In this document: positions 53,377 to 64,000 of the stretch, one piece after another | Layout: each line of letters starts with the position of its first letter | How positions within the stretch are numbered: position 1 is the stretch's first letter | NCBI GenBank assembly: GCA_024867545.1 | Contig: JANFNE010000024.1 | Location: forward strand, 186,001 to 250,000 | DNA length: 64,000 nt | Direction: 5' to 3' | From: Phytopythium helicoides | Taxonomy: Eukaryota; Oomycota; Peronosporomycetes; Pythiales; Pythiaceae | The notes under the pieces: model-generated | What the model saw: only the letters and a program-made list of their open reading frames with translations | Databases searched by the model: none | Told to the model about the DNA's origin: nothing | Made by a program: the position numbers and the translations under genes

Positions 53377-54585
53377 CTAAAACGCAGCGAGAGTGCCGAC
53401 ACCGAAGTTGGTGCTCGTGATGGCAAGCTTGGCGGCGGCGCCAGGCTTGTACGTCTTGGCCACGTTCGCACCAGTCGTGAGCGCCGTACTACCGCCCTGG
53501 CTCAGTAGACCCTTGTTCGTGTTCAAGTTCACGTTGTTGGCACACGCGCGACCCAGGTACGCCGAACACGTGGAGCCGCCCGAGGTCTCCGAGTACATGG
53601 TGCCGGTCTTGTCAGTGAGCAGCACGGGCGTCGTACACTTGTCCATGTAGTTACCCTCGGCGATGGTGTACGACTTCTCGGACGGGTCGAAGTTGTGGCC
53701 CGAGTTGTCGAAGAAGTAGTTGTTGGCGGCATGGAGGATGGAGTTGCCGCCGACCTTGGGCGAGCGACCAGACGTATGGTGGATGTAGTTGTTGATGAGA
53801 CTGACCTGCGTCTGCGTGCCGTAGAAGAGCATGGTCCAGTAGTGGCGGTTGTCGCACGACGCCGAGTAGAGCGTGTATCCGTCGAACTCACAGTTGCTGA
53901 TGGTGAGGCTCTTGACGCTCGCGGCGTTGGTGACAACCATCTGGCGACCGATGTGCGAGAACTTGAGGTGGTCGAGCCACACGTTCTCTTGCGGGGCGCC
54001 GCCGTTCTGGCCCTGCATGTAGATGGCGTCGCCACCCCAGATGAGGTGCGGGTTGAGGTTGCTGATGTGGATGTTCTGGATGATGACGTTGCTGCCGAGG
54101 ATCCAGATACCCTTGCCGATGATCACACCCTTGCGACCGTCTCCGCGTAGAGTCTTGTTTGCCGTGACTTGGAGCATGTTCTTCTGCAGGGCGGCATTGT
54201 CGTAGGTCACGGGAACGGGCTTACCGTTGTCACAACCACCAGTGGCGAAACCAGCCGACTGGAGGATGCAGTCTTGACCCTTGAATCCGTTTTTCTTGTC
54301 GATGCACTGCTGGTTGGAAGGCGGACGGCAACCGGTCTCCGTGGTCGTTCCCTCCGTGCCTCGGAAGTCGAAGGTCTTGTTGAGGATGATGACTTGCGCG
54401 CTCGAGCTCGAAAGGTAGCTCTTTAGTTGGGCGATGGTGGAGGGGTAGACTGGCGTGGCGTTACCTCCGCCGGTGGCTCTGGAGGCGAGACCCTTGGCAG
54501 TGCCGGTGTTGATGGCGTCGGCGTTGTCGGAGACGAGCGCGATGACTGCGACGAAGACAGCGATTCCGTAGGAGAAGATCTTCAT
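53377..54585 (-). CDS. PL7: pectin lyase (intact), twin of PL8
   Basis: 402 residues from ATG 54585 ([24 protein letters not shown], signal peptide). Motifs: [50 protein letters not shown] and [20 protein letters not shown]. Subtype features are [25 protein letters not shown] and the ending [12 protein letters not shown]. It differs from PL8 at one residue seen (TTT against TTS in the RGTEGT region). It is tandem with PL6 on the same strand. Confidence 0.93.
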   Translation of the reverse strand: MKIFSYGIAVFVAVIALVSDNADAINTGTAKGLASRATGGGNATPVYPSTIAQLKSYLSSSSAQVIILNKTFDFRGTEGTTTETGCRPPSNQQCIDKKNGFKGQDCILQSAGFATGGCDNGKPVPVTYDNAALQKNMLQVTANKTLRGDGRKGVIIGKGIWILGSNVIIQNIHISNLNPHLIWGGDAIYMQGQNGGAPQENVWLDHLKFSHIGRQMVVTNAASVKSLTISNCEFDGYTLYSASCDNRHYWTMLFYGTQTQVSLINNYIHHTSGRSPKVGGNSILHAANNYFFDNSGHNFDPSEKSYTIAEGNYMDKCTTPVLLTDKTGTMYSETSGGSTCSAYLGRACANNVNLNTNKGLLSQGGSTALTTGANVAKTYKPGAAAKLAITSTNFGVGTLAAF

Positions 54586-54653
54586 GGTTTGTTGTCTTGC
54601 TTGTAGATGGTGAAGGCGTGTGGCTGGGGTGGTGTATAGTGCTGGGTAGCTCA

Positions 54654-54671
54654 CCGATTTGGAAGTGAGTG
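54654..54671 (-). promoter_or_regulatory. oomycete-type core promoter of PL7
   Basis: On the minus strand CACTCACTTCCAAATCGG, about 70 bases upstream of the PL7 ATG. Matches the initiator/flanking consensus. Confidence 0.55.
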
Positions 54672-56612
54672 CGTTTATCGAGTGCAAACGCTTTCTGTAC
54701 TTTCGGGTACCGACTGGTCAACTACTGTAGTTTGACGTGGGGATTCATTGATGGCAGGACTGTCACAGTCGCTGTACAGGTACCATACCTATATGCTGCA
54801 CTAGCCACTTGAAGGTGTTTGTTTACCACGAGCAGCATGCAAGCACAGCAAAGCCCATGATTAATGAAATATGCTCGAATTCCTTCACGAACAGCAAAGC
54901 AGATGGACGGTGGTGCTGTGCTTCAAATCACTTGAGCGTTGCGTCCCGGAATCATGATTGTTCGTCGAAAACGAGCAATGGAGGGAGACCAGACAATCGT
55001 GGTGGGTGGGAAACTGGAGTGACCGAAACGGAACGAGTTGAATGTCTAAGCTTGAAGTACTTTGTCAATGACACTATGAAATTGTTGGCAAAAGTGCTCT
55101 GCGCAAAATAAATCCATGGTCATCCTGCGCGATGTTATAAAAAGGCAGCAACAACAAGTTGCTTAAGAAATGTTTGGTTTTATAGCAAAGCCACATCATA
55201 GGGAGTGATTATTCTACTCAAATAACGTCCGCATGACATGCGAACAGCAAAGCAGATGGACCATGGTTTGTGACCCTTCAACTCGCTTCAACTTGCGTTT
55301 CTGCCCTTCATGATTCGTTCCAACACTCTTTGCGAGCTTCACAGCTCAGATCCTCGCATGATTTGCTTCCAGACGGCGGTTGCATGGTCGACGCGGCGAG
55401 CTGTGGGCCACAGATATTTACTCGAGTGGGACGATGGGCGCATGGTGCAAAGCTTTGCAAAGCGCGTTGACAAACGCAGCAAGATAACGTATTGTGCAGT
55501 CTACGCCTTCCCCGGACACTAAAAAAAAAAAAACTCCTTGATAGCTACACAGAATCTCTCGAGGAATAGATTGTGTTTTATCATCACAAACACATCTCTC
55601 TTCATGTGATTCACATTCAACGCGGAAGCGAGCTTAAGGTATTGCAAGCCATGATGTGGGTCAAGTGTAAGCTCGTAGTGTAAGTAGTTTTTGCCAAGTG
55701 CTAGGAGTTCACGTTCTCGGTGGCTGCTATCCACCTTATCACTCAGAATTTGTCAGAGTGAGTACGGCGCCGATTAGTTGAACCTGGTGCTCGTTTGATC
55801 GCAATCAGACTAATCTCCGCTTTTTGATCGTGCGACAGGGATGTGAACGCAACACGCCTGCGCGTGCCCAAAATGTACCAGCACACGCCGTACTGTGCTG
55901 TCAGTGGATGAACGCCAAGCAAATCTCGGTGGAATAAAACCCTGGAGATTGCACAGCTCATGCTGGATCTCGCATGGTCTCAGCACTGCATGTGGTCGGC
56001 TCAACGCAAGTCTTTGCTCCGGCGGCGTGTCTTCGAAGAGCTACATTCGTTGCGGACAGCACAGGATCGATCTGGGTTTGGCGATGCGCATCTGTATGCA
56101 CACAGTGCGTAGATGCTGTCTTTTCACATGTCAACATCTTCAACAAAGTTTGTATTGGCATCGTTATGTCGTCACTGATCGACAATTTATAATTCGGTGT
56201 GTCTTAAAAAGACATACAATATTCAACATTAGGAAAATAATTAAAACTGAACTGGCTTCTGAAAGTCCAGCTGGATTTTGCTATATGGACACCGGCTCAT
56301 CTTTGCGTTTCGCTGTGCGTGATTTCTGTAGTAAACGTTGAACCCGACGAGCGTCAATTTTGAAGCGCACTTCTTCCTATACGAATGTTTCGAACACCAC
56401 AACTTTAGCTGCTCGAATGCTATTCTACACTGTCTCGATCCCGTCCTTACTGACAACGAGCCTAGGTACCTGGGGATACGGAGACTCAAATGAACAGCTG
56501 CGGTCACGCTTTTAATCAGCAAAGATCCACTATCTCGGCGAGATTCACGAGCTCGTTCCATTTCGGTCTCTCCAGTTTCTCACCCACCACGATTGTCTAG
56601 TCTCCCTCCATT

Positions 56613-56629
56613 GCTCATTTCCAAATCGG
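56613..56629 (+). promoter_or_regulatory. oomycete-type core promoter of PL8
   Basis: GCTCATTTCCAAATCGG, about 67 bases upstream of the PL8 ATG. A near-consensus initiator plus flanking region. The surrounding promoter differs from PL7 at roughly a quarter of positions although the genes are nearly identical. Confidence 0.65.
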
Positions 56630-56695
56630 CGACCTCCCCAACACTCCACCTCATCAGCCACACGCCTTCATCAACTGCAAACAAGACAACCAAAC

Positions 56696-57904
56696 ATGAA
56701 GATCTTCTCCTACGGAATCGCTGTCTTCGTCGCAGTCATCGCGCTCGTCTCCGACAACGCCGACGCCATCAACACCGGCACTGCCAAGGGTCTCGCCTCC
56801 AGAGCCACTGGCGGAGGTAACGCCACGCCAGTCTACCCCTCCACCATCGCCCAACTCAAGAGCTACCTTTCCAGCTCGAGCGCACAAGTCATCATCCTCA
56901 ACAAGACCTTCGACTTCCGTGGCACGGAGGGAACGACCTCGGAGACCGGTTGCCGTCCGCCTTCCAACCAGCAGTGCATCGACAAGAAAAACGGATTCAA
57001 GGGTCAGGACTGCATCCTCCAGTCGGCTGGTTTCGCCACTGGTGGTTGTGACAACGGTAAGCCCGTTCCCGTGACCTACGACAATGCCGCCCTGCAGAAG
57101 AACATGCTCCAAGTCACGGCAAACAAGACTCTACGCGGAGACGGTCGCAAGGGTGTGATCATCGGCAAGGGTATCTGGATCCTCGGCAGCAACGTCATCA
57201 TCCAGAACATCCACATCAGCAACCTCAACCCGCACCTCATCTGGGGTGGCGACGCCATCTACATGCAGGGCCAGAACGGCGGCGCCCCGCAAGAGAACGT
57301 GTGGCTCGACCACCTCAAGTTCTCGCACATCGGTCGCCAGATGGTTGTCACCAACGCCGCGAGCGTCAAGAGCCTCACCATCAGCAACTGTGAGTTCGAC
57401 GGATACACGCTCTACTCGGCGTCGTGCGACAACCGCCACTACTGGACCATGCTCTTCTACGGCACGCAGACGCAGGTCAGTCTCATCAACAACTACATCC
57501 ACCATACGTCTGGTCGCTCGCCCAAGGTCGGCGGCAACTCCATCCTCCATGCCGCCAACAACTACTTCTTCGACAACTCGGGCCACAACTTCGACCCGTC
57601 CGAGAAGTCGTACACCATCGCCGAGGGTAACTACATGGACAAGTGTACGACGCCCGTGCTGCTCACTGACAAGACCGGCACCATGTACTCGGAGACCTCG
57701 GGCGGCTCCACGTGTTCGGCGTACCTGGGTCGCGCGTGTGCCAACAACGTGAACTTGAACACGAACAAGGGTCTACTGAGCCAGGGCGGTAGTACGGCGC
57801 TCACGACTGGTGCGAACGTGGCCAAGACGTACAAGCCTGGCGCCGCCGCCAAGCTTGCCATCACGAGCACCAACTTCGGTGTCGGCACTCTCGCTGCGTT
57901 TTAG
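56696..57904 (+). CDS. PL8: pectin lyase (intact), twin of PL7
   Basis: 402 residues from ATG 56696 ([18 protein letters not shown], signal peptide). Same sequence as PL7 except Ser for Thr in GTTSETGC. The catalytic-face motifs [18 protein letters not shown] and [11 protein letters not shown] are intact. The upstream region differs from that of PL7, so the twins may be expressed differently. Confidence 0.93.
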   Translation: MKIFSYGIAVFVAVIALVSDNADAINTGTAKGLASRATGGGNATPVYPSTIAQLKSYLSSSSAQVIILNKTFDFRGTEGTTSETGCRPPSNQQCIDKKNGFKGQDCILQSAGFATGGCDNGKPVPVTYDNAALQKNMLQVTANKTLRGDGRKGVIIGKGIWILGSNVIIQNIHISNLNPHLIWGGDAIYMQGQNGGAPQENVWLDHLKFSHIGRQMVVTNAASVKSLTISNCEFDGYTLYSASCDNRHYWTMLFYGTQTQVSLINNYIHHTSGRSPKVGGNSILHAANNYFFDNSGHNFDPSEKSYTIAEGNYMDKCTTPVLLTDKTGTMYSETSGGSTCSAYLGRACANNVNLNTNKGLLSQGGSTALTTGANVAKTYKPGAAAKLAITSTNFGVGTLAAF

Positions 57905-58918
57905 ATGTTCTTCATTTTGCTAGAGTGACGTAGCGTGTAGACAGATTCTTGGACTAGTCGCTAATGGTTTCAAATGAATTGTCTTGTGCTGCATGGTGTG
58001 CTGCACCGTGCAGTGCGTGCTTGCATCAATGGAGAGCTCGCAGAGGATTTGATCTTTATAGACTCCTCTCAAGAAAAGACAGACTTGAGATTCGGAGCCG
58101 TCCTGCCAAGTCCATCCAGACGCCTCTCGCGTCCAAACCGTTGATCGGTTCGGCAGTGCTGAGTGCTAACAGGCTGTCATCTCGACGGGACGTTGAGGAT
58201 GAGTCCGCAGTTTGGACCCAAGCTCTCCTGCTCGTGTGATGCTCATGTGAGACGTACAGAAGAAAATCGTCAGTACTGGTCACGATTCCATGACGCGGAT
58301 TGCGGAGTCCATCACCAGATAACCTGCTGGTTTCCGAGCGAGACCGCTTGCGATGCTCAGGGCCACAACGCGGTCGCTGCATCGTAGCGGCGGCGGTCAT
58401 GGGTGCTCTAACGATCCTTTCTGCTGAATCAACGCAACAAAGGTTTAGTTTGCAGTCACAACAAAAATTCACATTTGTATTGGACAAAATCGGATTCAAA
58501 TGATCGATTTGCTCCTTTTGCTGGTTGGACGGCGCGTCACTGCGAGGACGGCGCGCGGCACATCACTTCGGTGGTGCTCTCAATCACACACGAACAGCAC
58601 TGCGCGTCGCACGTTGTTGCACTCGATCGATTATTTGCTGTTTGGTAGTATGGTATCGTTTTGAGCTGGGTATTCAGCAGTCCAGCAACACGCCGCCCGA
58701 CCCGTCCTGTGCACGGTATAGAGCCTCCCTCTATGTGGTGGCCCTGCACCATCAACCTGTTGACGGTCAACTTGACCAACAAACAGGAGTTGCAGCACTC
58801 CACACGCTCCCGTCTCAAGAGACACACACTACCGAGGTCGACTGCCTTCACGCAGCTCTTCATTCCCAATTTCGAGAGCTTCCGAGCACGCCGACCCAGT
58901 CCCCAAACCCAACCAACC
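57905..58918. other. intergenic between PL8 and PL9 inside the right arm
   Basis: A mirror copy of 52363-53376. No gene recognised. Confidence 0.45.
58855..58874 (+). promoter_or_regulatory. oomycete-type core promoter of PL9
   Basis: GCTCTTCATTCCCAATTTCG, about 45 bases upstream of the PL9 ATG. The same element as PL6. Confidence 0.6.
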
Positions 58919-60127
58919 ATGAAGATCTTCTCCTACGGACTCGCCATCGCGGTCGCACTCGTCGCGCTTGTTTCCGACAGCACCGAGGCCATCAACACCG
59001 GCACCGCCAAGGGCCTCGCTAAGGGTACGACTGGCGGCGGCAATGCCACACCCGTGTACCCGACCACCATCGCCCAGCTCAAGAGCTACATGGCCAGCTC
59101 CAGCGCGCAAGTCATCATCCTCAACCGAACGTTCAACTTCATCGGCACAGACAAGACCACAACCGAGACGGGCTGCCGTCCGCCGTCCAACCAGCAGTGT
59201 CTCGCCCTGAACAATGGTCACAAGGGCCAAGACTGCATCCTCCAGTCGGCCGGTTTCGCCACTGGCGGATGTGAGAATGGCAAGGCCGTCACCATCACCT
59301 ACGACAACGCTGCGCTGCAGAAAAACATGCTGCAGGTTACCTCCAACAAGACCATTCGTGGCGACGGTGTCAAGGGTGTGATCATCGGCAAGGGTATCTG
59401 GATCCTCGGAAGTAATGTCATCATCCAGAACATTCACATCACCAACCTCAACCCGCACCTCATCTGGGGTGGCGACGCCATCTACCTCCAGGGTCTCACA
59501 AACGGCGCTGTGCAGAAGAACATTTGGCTCGACCACATGAAGTTCTCCAAGGTCGGACGTCAGTTCATCGCCACCAACTTGGCCAGCTCGGATAGCATGA
59601 CCATCAGCAACTGCGAGTTCGACGGATACACCGAGTACTCGGCCACATGCGACAACCGCCACTACTGGACCATGCTCTTCTACGGCACCAAGACCCAGGT
59701 CAGTCTCATCAACAACTACATCCACCAGACGTCGGGTCGTTCTCCCAAGGTCGGCGAGGACGCCATCATCCACGCTGCCAACAACTACTTCTACAACAAC
59801 TCGGGCCACAACTTTGCCCCCGTCGAGGAGGCCCACGTGATTGCCGAGGGTAACTACCTCGACACGTGCACGACACCGGTTCTACTCGCGGACAAGACCG
59901 GCGCCATTTACGCCGAAACGACGGGAAGCACCACGTGCTCGTCGTACATCGGTCGCTCGTGCGTCAAGAACGTGAACGTCAACTCGGCCAAGACCCTCCT
60001 CAACCAGGCGGGTACTTCAGCACTCTCGGCTGGTGCCACTGCGGCTAAGGCGTACACGGCCACGACCGCGGCCAAGCTGTCGACGTCGAGCACCAACTTT
60101 GGTGTCGGCACTCTTGCGGCGCTGTAA
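58919..60127 (+). CDS. PL9: pectin lyase (intact), twin of PL6
   Basis: 402 residues from ATG 58919 ([18 protein letters not shown], signal peptide). The protein is identical to PL6. One silent difference was seen in the codon for Thr in GTKTQ (ACC here, ACG in PL6). Motifs [15 protein letters not shown] and [11 protein letters not shown] are intact. It is tandem with PL8. Both are on the opposite strand to PL6/PL7, so the two pairs face outward from the spacer. Confidence 0.93.
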   Translation: MKIFSYGLAIAVALVALVSDSTEAINTGTAKGLAKGTTGGGNATPVYPTTIAQLKSYMASSSAQVIILNRTFNFIGTDKTTTETGCRPPSNQQCLALNNGHKGQDCILQSAGFATGGCENGKAVTITYDNAALQKNMLQVTSNKTIRGDGVKGVIIGKGIWILGSNVIIQNIHITNLNPHLIWGGDAIYLQGLTNGAVQKNIWLDHMKFSKVGRQFIATNLASSDSMTISNCEFDGYTEYSATCDNRHYWTMLFYGTKTQVSLINNYIHQTSGRSPKVGEDAIIHAANNYFYNNSGHNFAPVEEAHVIAEGNYLDTCTTPVLLADKTGAIYAETTGSTTCSSYIGRSCVKNVNVNSAKTLLNQAGTSALSAGATAAKAYTATTAAKLSTSSTNFGVGTLAAL

Positions 60128-61559
60128 GAGGTTTCGACGAGTCCGAGAAATCATTCCGTCGGCCCCTCTAGTTGGATGGAGGTGGTAGAAAACCAAGCGA
60201 CTAGTAGCTGTTTGGATGTTTTGAGTGTGCATATTGGTGGCGACACCCATGGCAAATCAATACAGTTTGTAAACACCATGACCCAGTGTGCAATGGAATC
60301 CGATCGGGAGCATACGGGTTGGCTTGTTAATTTACCCGTGCAGATACAGTTCTGTCCTCCAAATGGTCCATTTGCGAGTAGGAGGAGGATGCGGCGGTAT
60401 TTACTGCAACGACTCTTGTGAAGGGTAGGATCAGCAGCGTTTCACGCTTGGCTGCGGTCTTGCTGGATTTGAGAGTTGCTAGATTCGAGGGTTCTGGCGC
60501 AGATTCAGCACTTTCCCTCTCGCGGTGTGGAATGATGCGCTCATTCCCCGACAACATCCGCAACGCGTGCTGAAGATAGGTCCTGCACGAGTCATCTGGT
60601 GCTCTATGGCGGTTTCCGCGAGCAAACAGCGATAACTTTAGAAGGAGCAGTTGCGACTAGAGGCGCCTTTTCCTAATCGCATCATTTCATTTTTAGCACT
60701 AGAGTCGCTTCTAAGACCGGAGTTGGTTCATTTGAGAACTTTCCCCGTAGCTCTAACAACCTCCAAGACCTCATTACCCTTCACTTTTGCAGGTCATGGC
60801 AATAGGTGTGGCCTACGTTTACCTTGGTCCGGGTAGCTTTGGCAACAAAGGTTACACTTATGGCAAGGTCGGGGCAACTGAGCACGAAGAGGCAAAGTGA
60901 AGATGACTCTGGTCCCTAGTGGGAGATAGAACGGCGAATATGCTGTCTCTATAGACTGGGACGCCGAAGAAGTGGTAGAAAGAAGCGATAGAGAAGCTGG
61001 GGCTCTGAATGGTGTCGGCACATTTGTTGGGAGCACAGTCTGTATCTCGCATATCCCACCAAACCTGGCTCGAAGTTGGGATTATGGCGTGGTGGTAGAC
61101 TACTGCTGGGATAACAGTGGTACCGCTGGCCATCTCAACTTGGTTTTTGGGCAGGGAAGCTCCACGGAGCTACAATCCTTCTACAATTCAAGATCTAGTG
61201 GTGGAGAACTATTATCTTCGGCCCAATGTCGGTCGTGGCGTTGAGGCAGTAAAGCCACGTCAAATGCGAAGTCTTCATCAGAAGGTCTGTGATATGTTCA
61301 ATGGCGCAAACTGGCCAGCTGAGCGGTCAACTAGAACGATTTCAACCGAGCTCAACGCTGTCCCAGTTGACGAAACCTTGGAGGTCTCGATTATGGACGA
61401 TGCTAACTCAGAAGTCACGAAGGTGAGCGTGCAGTACATCCTCGACTACGTGTTTTATAGTTAGCCAGGAAGGCACCCATCCCTCGGCTTGTAATTAGGT
61501 GACACCATATTTGACCCGCCGAAGGCAGCACCGCTGCAAACGAGGCGTTAGGGCAGCCC
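60128..61559. other. right edge of palindrome and unassigned sequence
   Basis: After the arm ends near 60580 the sequence becomes AT-richer. It contains only short open frames (for example 61117-61464) with no recognised motifs. Some may belong to the 5' part of the retroelement that follows. Confidence 0.35.
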
Positions 61560-64000
61560 GAGTCCAGTTGCAGGAGAAAACTTGCTAAGTGATTCGGATG
61601 AAGACAGTGACATCGTCGACGTGCCCACCGAGCCGTTCGGGCCGGCTCCTACATCAAAGCGACGTCGCACAACACTGCTTGCCTCAGAATCGACGGGAGA
61701 AACGCTAGTGCTAGGTTGATATCCCTCCGTTCGTAGCTTGCTAATGGCCTAGAGCTGCAGAGTGACATAGACCAGCTTATCTCATTGAAGAAGGCAGGAC
61801 TAATTCTTGATCGAACCGCACAGACACGGTCAACTGCGATGGGTGATTCAAAATCGCAGTTTCAGCCTTCTGGTAACCAGAATTAGATACATCAGTCCCT
61901 CGTAAACGGTACGTAGTCGTACATGAGCATGCAAGTGTTTGTTGAGCACGTTCTGGCCCATGGCGAACGTTTTGGGCTATTCCCGCACCCTGCTGTCTTG
62001 CGTGGCCTCTATGGGTGGGGCTTTGGTATGCGTGGCCTATCCGTTCTTCACTTTGTTCGGCTTACAGCACAGGACAAGTGCGAAACCATCACACAATCGG
62101 ACATGACAGATTTCTCGAGAAAGAATCAGCTTCAAACTCCTCTTAGACCCTCGGCATTCACTATGGTAGTCGACGCTGCCGACGTTCTCACCCAGGTAAC
62201 TGCTCACATGTATAAGCCCCTCGTAATCAGACTTCTCGAAGCTGTGCGAAGATTTATGCTTGTGCTTGGAACAAACGATCCTCCTGAAAGTCTCGATGCT
62301 CTTGATGAGCTGATATACTGGTTAAACGAGCGTTTAGAGTTATTCCGCTTTAGCATTTTGAGTACCACGATGCCGCTCAAGGAGTTGAAGAACATTTCAG
62401 TGTGGCACATCCTTCCTTTGTGCGCGCAACAGCTGATAATGCGCCACCAAGTCGAGTTGTCGGTATCCCGCTCACAACGCAGTTACTCACACAATGCGAA
62501 TCCTCTCATGGGAAGTCAGAAAAGCGAGCAAAACTAGGGTTGCGATGTAACAATCACTTACGATGGGGCAGCTTCGATTGCGCATAGGATTCTGGACGTT
62601 GCAGAAGCTCTCTCTGGTAGACAATCAATGATGACTGGAGATATAAATGGAGCATTTCGCCATATACCGTTAGAGGCCAGTGAAGTTTTGCAGGAGCTGT
62701 ACCCGAGCTTGGCGTGCTGAGATTGATCTGTGATGCCCGTTTGGGTGGTCACAGTCACCTGCTTCATATTGGGTTGTAGGTGCAGCTATCAATCATATTT
62801 ATGGTAGCTCAGGCCTCCATTGGTCTAAGCAACCGGCCTGCGCCCAAGCAAACTGTGATTGAAGTGAAAGCATGGCGTGATGACCATTCTTGCGTAGAAC
62901 CTGATATAGGCTCCCGACTACAAAAAGCAAACCTAGCTCTACGCTCGTCGATGATTGCCGTTCTTGGCCCAGAAGCTTGCAAAGAGAAAAAATTAACAAA
63001 ATGGTTTCAAAAGGGTCGAGCTCTAGGCTTGGATTGGGATTTGACCTCCCTGACAGTGTCTATGCCGCCAGACAAGATCGATAAAGCTTTAGACTGCGTC
63101 AGAGACATGGCAATCCGCACAAGGACGACACGCACACGGTTGAATAAACTATTGGATAGCCTCCGACATGTGGTACCATGCATTCGCCCTGCTGGCTCAT
63201 TTTTCCAGAGATTAGCAGCGCTCGCCCAGGAAGCACCCAGATTTGGAACCGTGATAGTCACTTCCGACGCTCAAGACGATTTGAGATGGGTTTTCCTCAT
63301 AGTCCACACCAACAGATTGAATTCGATACCCTTGACCCGATTTAGCGACCGTCAAACTGTCGTGGTCTGCCCAAGTCGGCTCGAATTCATCCAGGCTGAA
63401 TTCTCGGTTGGCGAACGCGAGAAGATTCTGGATTTCAACAACTCTGAGTTACAAGAACTCGGTATAAATGTTCGTGCAGTTTTTGCAGCAATTGTTTGGT
63501 GAGGCGATTGGGAAGTAGCAAGTCTCCAGTACTGACGAATGTGCGCATGCGCATCGAGAACACTGCAGCCTTATCCTGGACAAACCGTAGGTTCAGTCGA
63601 AATCGGTTTGCGCAAACGCTTCTCCGTATTCTCGGGCTGAAAACGAATCTTACTGCACAGCAACACACATTGCGAAGTCGACAACGTTATGGTGGATGCA
63701 GGCAGCAGAGTGTGGCAGATGCCCGAACTGGCCCAAACATTTACTGACATCTCTTCTCAGTGATTACAGGTACGAGTTCCCAACGACTCGCGCAATATAT
63801 AATATATCGCATCTCTGGGAGCGCTTCTGTGAGCAGGGGCTCTAGCAGAGACCTCGCGAAAATCATACAGTCGTGCCGGGAATCAATGGAAATCTTGGTG
63901 TACAGTGATGAACCTGCGTCCATGGCTGTCAAAAAACACCATTGATGCAAATGCCGAGCAACTCGGAGCATTTGTGGTCTATCTATGTCAATTTGCTATG
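61560..64000 (+). mobile_element. degenerate DIRS-like retrotransposon (tyrosine-recombinase type), continues past the window
   Basis: Pieces in order on the plus strand: an acidic, basic-ended ORF1-like segment (SDSDEDSDIVDV, TSKRRRTTL, near 61585); a 204-codon frame (61923-62537; RGLYGWGFGMRGLSVLHFVR); reverse transcriptase motif A (GDINGAFRHIPLE near 62637); then GWSQSPASYWVVGAAINHIYGSS; motif C (WRDDHSCVEPDIG near 62873); the RT end (KKLTKWFQKGRALGLDWDLTSLTVSMPPDKI); an RNase H-like segment (MRIENTAALSWTNRRFSRN near 63550); and at the edge VPNDSRNI and LWERFCEQG, resembling the start of a DIRS tyrosine recombinase. Stops and frame shifts interrupt all pieces, so the copy is dead. Terminal repeats are not visible here. 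Confidence 0.72.
62780..63502 (+). pseudogene. reverse transcriptase/RNase H remnant of the DIRS-like element
   Basis: The longest surviving frame of the element, 240 codons. It holds the RT motif C region (WRDDHSCVEPD), the thumb segment (KWFQKGRALGLDWDLTSLTV, then SMPPDKIDKALDCVRDM), a connector LLDSLRHVVPCIRPAGSFFQRL and an RNase H-type start (VTSDAQDDLRWVFLI, where the usual D-A-S-x-x-G-W pattern is altered). The 5' RT motifs are in other frames just upstream, and the RNase H end continues in the frame from 63496. Confidence 0.7.

Larger units (their letters stand above)
50701..54585. repeat. left arm of 3.9-kb palindrome (PL6-PL7)
   Basis: The inverted partner of 56696-60580. Every paired landmark sums to 111281 (e.g. 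52620/58661, 53377/57904, 50860/60421), so no net indel exists between the arms at the landmarks tested. Only isolated SNPs were seen: near 51007, 51143 and 51588, and one in PL7 near 54343. The outer edge decays over about 20 bases beyond 50701. The inner edge is at the PL7 start codon. Confidence 0.95.
54586..56695. other. spacer of the palindrome
   Basis: About 2.1 kb of lower-GC, unique-looking sequence between the arms. Contents: the diverged PL7 and PL8 promoters at its two ends; a 20-nt direct repeat (CGAACAGCAAAGCAGATGGA at about 54888 and 55241); and an A-run at about 55521-55533. An open frame of 71 codons on the minus strand (55519-55734) and one of 148 codons on the plus (55895-56341) have no recognisable features. 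No mobile-element gene was identified. Confidence 0.5.
56696..60580. repeat. right arm of 3.9-kb palindrome (PL8-PL9)
   Basis: The inverted partner of 50701-54585. It starts at the PL8 start codon and ends in GCTGAAGATAGG near 60580, after which similarity to the left arm fades within about 20 bases. Confidence 0.95.

Noticed and set aside
54586..56695. Transposon or integrase gene in the palindrome spacer
   Set aside because: I looked for transposase, integrase and reverse transcriptase motifs on both strands and saw none. Only short frames and one small direct repeat are present.
1..64000. CRISPR arrays, tRNA or rRNA genes, bacterial operons, RxLR-type effector ORFs
   Set aside because: No regularly spaced repeats, no cloverleaf or rRNA segments recognised, and the gene structure is eukaryotic. 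No ORF with a signal peptide followed by an RxLR-EER pattern was found.

Overview
This is a eukaryotic nuclear window, most likely from an oomycete of the Phytophthora type. The evidence is: GC-rich compact genes; few short (60-100 nt) introns with GTRNGT donors; promoters that resemble the oomycete initiator/flanking-region core element; a large family of fungal-type secreted pectin lyases; a folate-biopterin (BT1) transporter; a P4-ATPase with a dysferlin-like tail; and a decayed DIRS-like retroelement. The species call is inference.

Layout. 1-11 kb: the 3' part of an AGC kinase with an Arb2-like N-terminus, a CRIB-RhoGAP, and a divergent pair (GT4-like glycosyltransferase, minus; P4-ATPase, plus), then a PX-domain protein with a probable myristoylation start. 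12-34 kb: six members (here M1-M6) of an unrecognised multi-pass membrane protein family, with a type I membrane protein, a secreted carboxylesterase, a five-exon gene of unknown function and an FBT/BT1 transporter among them. 34-39 kb: an NTF2/SnoaL-like small protein, an ArfGAP (3 exons) and the mRNA export factor RAE1/Gle2 (5 exons). 39-60 kb: nine pectin lyase copies (here PL1-PL9, polysaccharide lyase family 1) arranged in nested inverted duplications, with a broken nitronate monooxygenase between PL2 and PL3. 60-64 kb: a degenerate DIRS-like element.

The main result is the structure of the pectin lyase block. PL6-PL7 (minus) and PL8-PL9 (plus) lie in the two arms of a nearly perfect palindrome. 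Each arm is about 3.9 kb, no indel was found, only a handful of SNPs were seen, and the spacer is about 2.1 kb. A second, older mirror pair (PL1/PL2) and a third inverted pair (PL2/PL3 around the nitronate monooxygenase) lie beside it. PL5 reads as a mosaic of neighbouring paralogues. This is the pattern expected from inverted duplication with gene conversion in a plant-cell-wall-degrading gene family.

Caution: many otherwise conserved genes carry single-base frame breaks (P4-ATPase, glycosyltransferase, PX protein, M1, M3, M5, PL2, PL3, nitronate monooxygenase). Some of these may be assembly indels rather than real lesions. The intron models for RAE1, ArfGAP and the five-exon unknown gene all sum to exact multiples of three, which supports those models.
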